Source: Cloacimonetes bacterium UBA5553
Lineage (GTDB): Bacteria; Cloacimonadota; Cloacimonadia; Cloacimonadales; Cloacimonadaceae
Assembly: GCA_002425825.1 (NCBI GenBank)
Contig: DIMZ01000198.1
Coordinates: forward strand, 1-5,056
DNA: 5,056 nucleotides
Direction: 5' to 3'
This document shows positions 1 to 5,056 of the stretch, piece after piece; position 1 is the first letter of the stretch, and every line of letters begins with the position of its first letter. The notes under the pieces are model-generated. The model saw only the letters and a program-made list of their open reading frames with translations, did no database searches and had not been told where the DNA came from. Both the position numbers and the translations under genes were made by a program.

Positions 1-55
<55 letters not shown>

Positions 56-108
56 ATTTGTGAAACATCGTTCTCGTTACAAGAAAATAATAGCCGATAT
101 TCTGTCAA

Positions 109-654
109 TCAAAAAGTGTCGGTTTCACTGAATACTTCCGCAGAAAAACGATACAAACTGCTCTTCTCGTCTTTGTAAGCATCGGCATTCAGCCCTGCTT
201 TGCGGCACACTTCACGCAGAAAAGCAGATGCATCCCAGCCCCATTCTACTGCTACCTGAGGAAGTAGTAATCCACTTCCATAAGGGTGGCTAATGTATAG
301 CCCGTCTCTACCTACTACCGGCTCTTCCCCATGCTGCATCTTAGTCATTTCGCTCAATACCGATATCTCGATTACTATCTTGTCCAGCTCCACTTTCTCT
401 ACCGGGGCAAAACGAGGATCGCGGAAGGCTGCTGCCTCTGCCATTTCTACCACACTATCCGCCAGAGGCTTGTAACCTTTTATGTAGCCAATGCATCCAC
501 GAAGTTCCTTGCCGATATGCAAGCTAACAAATAGCCCAAATCTAGCTTTGAATGCTTCATCCTGTGGCAACTGAGACTTTCTCTGCTCGAAGTGAGCCAG
601 CAATGCGCTTCTTGCCAGCTCTAACAGTAGTTTCTTTTGCTCATTGCTAAACAT
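109..654 (-). CDS. amrA: AMMECR1-domain protein (AmmeMemoRadiSam system protein A)
   Basis: This 181-residue protein is one AMMECR1 domain, the usual size for the bacterial and archaeal family. Diagnostic motifs are LRGCIG at residues 51-56, AAAFRDPRFAPV at 74-85, and a C-terminal LLPQVAVEWGWDASAFL segment. The LRGCIG loop with its conserved Arg and Cys is the presumed active or binding site. The biochemical function is unknown. In many prokaryotes the gene is linked to MEMO and to a radical SAM gene, which suggests a shared modification or redox role. The ATG start at 654 is supported by AAGGAGG at 666-660, 5 nt upstream and the strongest SD in the window. The start lies 20 nt after the MEMO stop, so the two are probably cotranscribed. 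No signal peptide or membrane segment is visible, so it should be cytoplasmic. It is the last protein gene before the tRNA. Confidence 0.93.
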   Translation of the reverse strand: MFSNEQKKLLLELARSALLAHFEQRKSQLPQDEAFKARFGLFVSLHIGKELRGCIGYIKGYKPLADSVVEMAEAAAFRDPRFAPVEKVELDKIVIEISVLSEMTKMQHGEEPVVGRDGLYISHPYGSGLLLPQVAVEWGWDASAFLREVCRKAGLNADAYKDEKSSLYRFSAEVFSETDTF

Positions 655-674
655 GCCTTCCTCCTTGCTAATGC

Positions 675-1493
675 TTAAATACAGATTTTTGCTGCCATAT
701 AACCAACAACCTGCTGGTTATCGCCGGAAACGTTACCAGAATGAGTGTAGTTAATAAGTTTTACTTCCGGAGCTGTATAATAACCTGCTACGTACAAAAG
801 GCTAAGAATAGCCCCCAGGCCGCAAGCTTCGCATTGTTCTTTCACTGCCGCATCCCACAGCCCGGCGGGGTCTAATGCCAATACTTTTTCTATTAGCATG
901 GCATCCAGTGCTTCGGCTTTGGAAGCTTTGTGATAATGTGACAGATCGGTAGAGCAAAGTATCACAATTCGTTGTGTAGAGCGATAAAGTGCATCGTTAA
1001 GTAGCTCTGCCAGGCGTTTGGCAACCCCAGGAATTTGATTGCCAATCATTATTGGCAGCACAGTGGCATGGGGATAGAAATAGCTTATCAGGGGTAGCTG
1101 AATCTCCATTGAGTGTTCATTTTGATGATAGCTGAGGTCAATATCCTGACTAGCATAGGGAGAGAGCTTATCATAAAGCTGCCTGTTCAGCTTCAGGCTA
1201 CCCAATGGCGTGTTATACTCCGTATAGGGCGAGAGGCTAAAATCGAAGTGATATCCATGATGGCTTGGATGAAGAATTATAAAGCTATCCACATTCTCGT
1301 GGCTGATGCTGTGTAGGCCCAATGCCGCACATTGCCCAGAATACATGTATCCAGCATGCGGCAAGATAAGCCCAAGGCTGCGCTGTTTGTCTTTCTCAGG
1401 TGCAGCATCCTTTAGCCAGACAGCAATCTGGCGTCTAAGCTGCTCTTCAAAGCGAGGGTAAAAGGTTCCTGCATGCGTAGTAGCTCTTATCAT
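675..1493 (-). CDS. amrB: MEMO-family protein (AmmeMemoRadiSam system protein B)
   Basis: This 272-residue MEMO-family protein has the fold of class III (LigB-like) extradiol dioxygenases. The N-terminal MIRATTHAGTFYP is the family signature. Likely metal or active-site positions, by comparison with human MEMO1 from memory, are H46 in LPHAGYMYSG, H78/H79 in HPSHHGY, H186 in STDLSHYH, and C224 in CEACGLGAI. The H123-QNEHSMEIQLP-134 block is also typical. Human MEMO1 is reported to bind metal, but no substrate is established for the bacterial proteins. The ATG overlaps the ChaN-family stop by 4 nt (ATGA, 1490-1493), and AAGGAG at 1506-1501 sits 7 nt upstream, so translation is probably coupled. 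No signal peptide is present. All expected catalytic-type residues appear intact. The radical SAM member of the set is absent from the window. Confidence 0.95.
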   Translation of the reverse strand: MIRATTHAGTFYPRFEEQLRRQIAVWLKDAAPEKDKQRSLGLILPHAGYMYSGQCAALGLHSISHENVDSFIILHPSHHGYHFDFSLSPYTEYNTPLGSLKLNRQLYDKLSPYASQDIDLSYHQNEHSMEIQLPLISYFYPHATVLPIMIGNQIPGVAKRLAELLNDALYRSTQRIVILCSTDLSHYHKASKAEALDAMLIEKVLALDPAGLWDAAVKEQCEACGLGAILSLLYVAGYYTAPEVKLINYTHSGNVSGDNQQVVGYMAAKICI

Positions 1494-2380
1494 CTTTCTT
1501 CTCCTTCCCCAGGCTCGGGCAGTAAGATGATAAAGGTTCCGGTTTGTTTTTCATCTTTATTTAGCTCTGCAGTGCGCCAATCACTTTTGTAGATAGGGTG
1601 AATAACGGCTATCTTCAGCCTGGGCATTGCTCTTTGGAGCCGCGTAACTGTGCCCAGGAAAGACCCGCTGTGAAAGGCACCATTGTAGTGTATCACTCTT
1701 GCCTTGGGTTTTGCTGCAATAGCCTTGGCTATGCTCTCTGCCATTGTGTCATCCTTCAAGCATTGTGCCTGGTAAAGACGTTCTATGCTTAGCGCATCAT
1801 TCATCATGCCGTGTGTACCGGAGCTGCCCATACCCATCACCTCAAAAAAGGCTAGCTTGTACGCATCATCGGGATAAAATGGCTCACTGGCAATCCAGGC
1901 AAACTCGTCATCTGCCAGAACATCCATAAATTCAGCACCCATTCTTGCCATCTTACCGGCATAAATACGCGGAACATTCGCCGCTATCACCTGCAATCTC
2001 TTTGCTTTGGCGTATTCTATCAGGGGGCGGTAATCAGTTTGGTAGTTTCCCCAAGGGCGTGAACTTGCAAGAAACTTATCCTCGTCTATATTGCCATTGA
2101 GATAGCTATCCAAAAGTTCCTGCACATCACGCTCAAACATCTCAAACGATAGAATTAGCTCTCTTTTGGTGTCCACCAGCGGAAGCAACTCAGCTTGTAG
2201 CTGGTGTATGGTGGCATTATCGTGAAACTCGCCAAAGAATATAACGTCAAACTTGCTTAGCTCTTTTGCCATGGTCTTTATGCTATGTGTCTTTGCATCT
2301 TTTGCACTTATTATGCGATACTCGTTTCCGCTCAGCAATCCGGTAGCCAGCAAAGCGAGCAATACTAATATGAATCTCAT
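1490..2380 (-). CDS. chaN: ChaN-family (DUF399, TIKI/TraB-like fold) exported protein
   Basis: This 296-residue protein belongs to the ChaN family, whose Campylobacter jejuni member is an iron-regulated haem-binding protein; the fold is related to TIKI/TraB/EreA proteins. Visible motifs are FFGEFHDN at residues 48-55, FEMFER at 79-84, RPWGNYQTDYRPLIEYA around 108-124, NVPR at 135-138, GTHGMM at 188-193, QAQCLKDDTMA at 204-214, and HYNGAFHS at 231-238. The first 18 residues form a short basic-hydrophobic signal-type segment (MRFILVLLALLATGLL). There is no cysteine there, so a lipoprotein is not supported and a soluble or anchored periplasmic protein is more likely. The ATG at 2380 was chosen because AAGGA (2392-2388) lies 7 nt upstream; an in-frame TTG at 2386 would be only 1 nt from it. 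The gene begins just after the yigZ stop and ends in an ATGA overlap with the MEMO gene. Haem binding here is inferred from the family. Confidence 0.9.
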   Translation of the reverse strand: MRFILVLLALLATGLLSGNEYRIISAKDAKTHSIKTMAKELSKFDVIFFGEFHDNATIHQLQAELLPLVDTKRELILSFEMFERDVQELLDSYLNGNIDEDKFLASSRPWGNYQTDYRPLIEYAKAKRLQVIAANVPRIYAGKMARMGAEFMDVLADDEFAWIASEPFYPDDAYKLAFFEVMGMGSSGTHGMMNDALSIERLYQAQCLKDDTMAESIAKAIAAKPKARVIHYNGAFHSGSFLGTVTRLQRAMPRLKIAVIHPIYKSDWRTAELNKDEKQTGTFIILLPEPGEGEER

Positions 2381-2392
2381 ATCCAATTCCTT
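2381..2392 (-). promoter_or_regulatory. Ribosome binding site of the ChaN-family gene
   Basis: AAGGA at 2392-2388 immediately follows the yigZ TAA and is 7 nt from the ATG at 2380. It is only 1 nt from the upstream in-frame TTG at 2386, so it decides the start in favour of the ATG, which also gives a cleaner signal-peptide N-terminus. Confidence 0.75.
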
Positions 2393-2995
2393 TTATGTCT
2401 TCTGTGAATATATTAAGCCGGAAAACAGCACATAACCATCCAGAATATCGGTCAACTGCTTCTGTTGCTCTTCGGCAATGGACATATCAAATGATACCCT
2501 TTGGGCATAGCTTATGTCGCTAATGAAAAGCTCCAGTTCACTGCATTTGTGCTTCAGGCTTTCAAAGCTGGGGTAGTCACATTCCACGTGATACACCTGC
2601 CACACTCTGGCTGCTACTAGTTTGGCTGTGCCAAGAGCTTGTTCAACTGCTGCTCCGTAGGCATCTATCAGCCCTTTCACGCCCAGCTTTATGCCTCCAT
2701 AATAGCGGGTAACCACCGCCAGAACGTTGCTTATATCTTTGCGTAACAGAGCATTCAATATCGGTTTACCCGCCGTTCCTCCCGGTTCTCCCGCATCGGC
2801 ATAATAAGACGTTTCCTGTTTGGTGCCACATACGTAGGCATAGCAATTATGCGTGGCATCGGCATACTGGCGGGTATGCTCTGCCAATACACTTCTTGCC
2901 TGTTCGGGAGATTCCACCGGGTATAGTGCGGCTATGAACAGCGAACGCTGAATCTTTAGCTCGGATATCACTGGGTTTTCTATGGTAAAATACAT
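2393..2995 (-). CDS. yigZ: YigZ/IMPACT family protein
   Basis: This 200-residue protein is close to the roughly 204 residues of Escherichia coli YigZ. The N-terminal UPF0029/IMPACT domain spans about residues 12-120, with ATHNCYAYVCG at 47-57, DAGEPGGTAGKPIL at 67-80 and VTRYYGGIKLGVKGLIDAYG at 95-114. A DUF1949-type C-terminal domain follows at about 138-195. IMPACT proteins in eukaryotes modulate Gcn2 and translation; the bacterial role is unsettled, with nucleic-acid or ribosome association suggested. The ATG at 2995 is preferred because it overlaps the umuC stop as TGATG, has AAGGTG 5 nt upstream, and yields MYFTIENPV, a normal family start. An upstream in-frame ATG at 3067 would add 24 residues inside umuC with no family similarity that I can see. 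Small departures from the usual motifs (DAGEP for DDGEP, GVKGLIDAYG for GAGGLVRAYS) are conservative. Confidence 0.93.
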   Translation of the reverse strand: MYFTIENPVISELKIQRSLFIAALYPVESPEQARSVLAEHTRQYADATHNCYAYVCGTKQETSYYADAGEPGGTAGKPILNALLRKDISNVLAVVTRYYGGIKLGVKGLIDAYGAAVEQALGTAKLVAARVWQVYHVECDYPSFESLKHKCSELELFISDISYAQRVSFDMSIAEEQQKQLTDILDGYVLFSGLIYSQKT

Positions 2996-3006
2996 CACTT
3001 CACCTT
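2993..3006 (-). promoter_or_regulatory. Shine-Dalgarno site and TGATG stop/start junction between umuC and yigZ
   Basis: AAGGTG at 3006-3001 lies inside the last umuC codons. The umuC TGA (2997-2995) shares its A with the yigZ ATG (2995-2993). This arrangement is typical of termination-reinitiation coupling and fixes the yigZ start at 2995. Confidence 0.75.
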
Positions 3007-4284
3007 GGGCAAGTCGTTCCATCTGGTAGTATAATATGGCGAAAGCCGTACGCGCCTCATTTGCCAATTCTTTTGAATACCGCTGCTGGCATAAAACAAT
3101 GTATCCTGACCGTGCTTTCTGTTCAGCTTATCCACTATATCCATCAGCTGCTTACGTTTATCATCCAAATAACATTCCTCGATAAATGACAGCGGCACAT
3201 CGGCTTCGGACATGATATCGGCAAACATCACCCCGGCTTTCTTATATTCAAAGCCTGGCAGATACAGCTCATCCAACAGGTTAAGCGCAATGCGGATAAG
3301 CTCTGGAGTATAGGCAGAAGGAGGAAACAGGGTGGTAGATATAGAGTTGTTATACTGAGGCCCCTCCTTGAATCTATTTGTGGAGAGGAACACCATCATG
3401 TGTCCGGCTACGCTTTTTTGCTTACGCAGCTTCTCCGCGGCTCTGGTAATGTAGTTAGACACCGCTTCACGCAGTTCACTAAGCTCCGAAACCTGCTTGC
3501 CAAAAGAGCGCGAATTTACTATGCTCTTCTTGGCTGAAGGGGCATCATCCAAATCTACACAGGCATAGCCGCGCAGTTCCAGCACGGTTTTGTGCCCCAC
3601 ACTGGTCATATAATGATCTACAAACTTATCTTCCACGTCACGCAATTGCAGGGCAGTTTCTATGCGGTTTTGCCTAAGGAACTTGTCATACTGCCTGCCT
3701 ATCCCCCACACCTCGCCTACAGGAGTTCGCTCCAATGCCTTTTCTATCCTCTCTTCGGTCATCAGGCATAGCGACCCCTTGAATGCGGGTATCTTCTTGG
3801 CGTGATGATTAGCTATTTTTGCCAGGGTTTTGGTGCGCGAAATCCCCACCGATACCGGAATTCCTGTCCATTTCTGAACAGTGTGCTTGATCTTGCGGCC
3901 ATACTCTTCCAAGTCTCTGGTCTGAAAGCCGGTTAGCCCCAGAAATGCCTCGTCTATGCTGTATATCTCCAAGTCTGGAGTAAACATAGACAGCACTTCC
4001 ATCACTCTGGCACTCATGTCTCCATACAATGCGTAGTTAGACGATAACAAAGTACCGCCATGCTTCTTTATTAAAGCTTCATACTTAAAGCCGGGTGCAC
4101 CCATGGGAATCTTCAGGTCTTTTATCTCCTGCGACCGTGATACCAGACAACCGTCGTTATTAGAGAGCACAGCCACTGGTTTACCAGCTAAATCGGGATT
4201 GAAAGCCCTTTCGCAGGATACGTAAAAATTGTTGCAATCCACCAGAGCAACAATATTATCTCTGCTAAGTCCCGTTGTGTTCAT
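2995..4284 (-). CDS. umuC: Y-family translesion DNA polymerase, UmuC (Pol V catalytic subunit)
   Basis: This 429-residue protein has full UmuC architecture. The IMS catalytic region spans about residues 12-160, with VDCNNFYVSCE at 15-25 (metal ligand D16, steric-gate Y21) and YSIDEAFL at 108-115 (D111, E112, matching D101/E102 of E. coli UmuC). A helix-hairpin-helix thumb lies at about 186-217, the little finger at about 235-345, and the UmuC-specific C-terminal domain (DUF4113) ends in LSPYYTTRWNDLP at 414-426. All catalytic residues are present. The N-terminus is about 10 residues longer than E. coli UmuC, but no nearer ATG exists, and GAAGG at 4296-4292 is 7 nt upstream of the ATG. UmuC normally acts with cleaved UmuD in SOS mutagenic bypass. 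No umuD lies in the visible upstream sequence and no LexA-type box was recognised in the 62-bp gap before it. A clamp-binding motif is only weakly conserved (DVPLSF, 362-367). Confidence 0.96.
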   Translation of the reverse strand: MNTTGLSRDNIVALVDCNNFYVSCERAFNPDLAGKPVAVLSNNDGCLVSRSQEIKDLKIPMGAPGFKYEALIKKHGGTLLSSNYALYGDMSARVMEVLSMFTPDLEIYSIDEAFLGLTGFQTRDLEEYGRKIKHTVQKWTGIPVSVGISRTKTLAKIANHHAKKIPAFKGSLCLMTEERIEKALERTPVGEVWGIGRQYDKFLRQNRIETALQLRDVEDKFVDHYMTSVGHKTVLELRGYACVDLDDAPSAKKSIVNSRSFGKQVSELSELREAVSNYITRAAEKLRKQKSVAGHMMVFLSTNRFKEGPQYNNSISTTLFPPSAYTPELIRIALNLLDELYLPGFEYKKAGVMFADIMSEADVPLSFIEECYLDDKRKQLMDIVDKLNRKHGQDTLFYASSGIQKNWQMRRVRLSPYYTTRWNDLPKVK

Positions 4285-4346
4285 GGGTAAACCTTCATGC
4301 TTGAGTCTTGTGTGGCACTAAGAAGTAATAATCCACATAATACAAA

Positions 4347-5056
4347 TCAAACGACCTCAAAGACACCCCCAAACACAGGGTCTTCGAATACTGGAATGCA
4401 CTCCTTCTCGTCTCTGATTTGCTCCAGAGATTGATTCAATGCCTGCATCTTAACTTTAATCTGCGACTCAAGCATATTTCTTCTAAATCTGTCCTCATTA
4501 GAGATGACAAAACTCTGGTTAATCTCGGCAATTTCTTTATTTCTTCTGTCAATCTGCCGCATATAATGGAATTTCCTGCTTTGCACTTTCCTTTCAATTA
4601 TCATATCGTGCCTAGCTTTGAAGCTCTGATAATATTCAAAGAACAGAACTTTGAAGTGGTCGAAAGCCACATTGTATGCTTTTGTCATGATTTCTTGAGA
4701 ATTAGCTTGTAACTCATGTGTACTATGCCTTCCCAATTCGTTTAATACCCCCATTACATGTTCACTGAAATCTGATGATCCAACTACATTCAAGGACACA
4801 TCGAGGATGACACTCATTATGACACTGTGCTTCTTGAAACTTGATACGCTGGCTAGATATACGAAGTAAAAATAGTAGCCTTTATCAAGATCTATCTCAT
4901 TTTCCTTCAAATCGGCTTGATGAATAAGAAAGTAATGGCAGTTGAGAATATTACTCTTATCTCGACTGTATTGACTAGTGATAAACTGAACAAGGGGATG
5001 AAGAACGTTGATGAAAGCTAAATCTGGGTTTTCTGACGCATGGTCTGAATGGAATG
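4347..5056 (-). CDS. C-terminal part of a large unidentified protein, possibly a SNF2-type helicase (5' end outside the window)
   Basis: The frame ending in TGA at 4349-4347 stays open to the window's last base, giving 235 visible residues with the N-terminus missing. The first ATG/TTG-type candidate, a TTG at 4910, has no reason to be the true start, because 48 more sensible in-frame codons precede it, including LAFINVLHPLVQFI. Visible features, in order, are: that HPLV segment; a beta-rich patch GYYFYFVYLASVSSF followed by KKHSVIMSVILDV; a helical, charged, coiled-coil-like stretch at about visible residues 144-218 (4401-4625); and a short end, DPVFGGVFEVV. This order (HPLV, beta strands, long charged helices, beta end) resembles the C-termini of SNF2/HepA-like helicases of defence islands. 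That is recalled resemblance; no helicase motif itself is visible. Base composition is lower in GC (about 37%) than the genes downstream. It ends 62 bp before umuC. Confidence 0.6.
   Translation of the reverse strand, partial: FHSDHASENPDLAFINVLHPLVQFITSQYSRDKSNILNCHYFLIHQADLKENEIDLDKGYYFYFVYLASVSSFKKHSVIMSVILDVSLNVVGSSDFSEHVMGVLNELGRHSTHELQANSQEIMTKAYNVAFDHFKVLFFEYYQSFKARHDMIIERKVQSRKFHYMRQIDRRNKEIAEINQSFVISNEDRFRRNMLESQIKVKMQALNQSLEQIRDEKECIPVFEDPVFGGVFEVV

Noticed and set aside
56..108. Promoter for the tRNA: TTGACA at 108-103 and TATTAT at 92-87.
   Set aside because: The two elements are only 10 nt apart, and neither has a good partner at 16-18 nt. TATTAT as a lone -10 remains possible but is not supportable.
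1490..2386. ChaN-family start at the TTG at 2386.
   Set aside because: Only 1 nt separates this TTG from AAGGA, too close for initiation; the ATG at 2380 has a 7-nt spacer.
293..2435. Several open frames of 60-67 codons on the plus strand.
   Set aside because: All lie antisense to well-identified minus-strand genes, have no protein-family resemblance, and are expected by chance.
2393..3067. A longer yigZ starting at the ATG at 3067 (224 residues).
   Set aside because: The 24 extra residues overlap the conserved end of umuC, look unlike the family N-terminus, and the 2995 ATG has a TGATG junction with AAGGTG 5 nt upstream.
4285..4346. A promoter or SOS operator in the gap before umuC (TATTAT near its upstream end).
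   Set aside because: No -35-like hexamer sits 16-18 nt upstream of TATTAT and no palindromic CTGT/ACAG-type box was found. A lineage-specific LexA site cannot be excluded by eye.
4419..4712. A 97-codon plus-strand open frame.
   Set aside because: It is antisense to the coiled-coil-like part of the partial upstream gene, which has the longer, continuous frame. I saw no recognisable motif in it.
4347..4910. A complete 187-residue gene starting at the TTG at 4910.
   Set aside because: The same frame continues open for at least 48 more codons to the window edge with protein-like sequence, so this TTG is internal.

Overview
The window is a compact, single-direction stretch of bacterial chromosome. 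Everything supportable lies on the minus strand, so the genes read from high to low coordinates. The order is: the C-terminal end of a large unidentified protein (helicase-like, cut by the window edge), umuC, yigZ, a ChaN-family gene, a MEMO-family gene (amrB), an AMMECR1-family gene (amrA), and the 5' part of a tRNA-Gly(GCC). There is no gap above 70 bases. No IS element, CRISPR array or other repeat system was seen.

The five complete proteins look like host housekeeping or accessory genes. Their Shine-Dalgarno sites are good (AAGGAGG, AAGGAG, AAGGTG, AAGGA, GAAGG at 5-7 nt) and their junctions are tight: a TGATG overlap, a 6-nt gap after a TAA, an ATGA overlap, then a 20-nt gap. umuC-yigZ-chaN-amrB-amrA is therefore most simply read as one transcription unit, although no promoter or terminator could be confirmed. 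A signal peptide on the ChaN-family protein suggests an organism with a periplasm. The strong SD sites argue mildly against a typical Bacteroidota genome. I cannot name the taxon.

Functionally the unit joins a translesion DNA polymerase (UmuC), an IMPACT-family protein (YigZ), an exported haem-binding/TIKI-fold protein (ChaN), and two of the three parts of the widespread but biochemically unsolved AmmeMemoRadiSam set (MEMO and AMMECR1). The radical SAM partner is not in the window, and neither is UmuD.

The upstream end (4347-5056) differs. Hand-counted GC over 4381-5040 is about 37%, against roughly 42-58% in lines sampled from the rest. The reading frame there is open to the last base of the window, so the apparent 187-residue ORF with a TTG start is only the tail of a longer protein. 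That tail resembles the C-terminal region of large SNF2-type helicases found in defence and mobile islands, a family assignment made from memory and only moderately certain. This is the most likely edge of an unusual system, but its core would lie outside the window.
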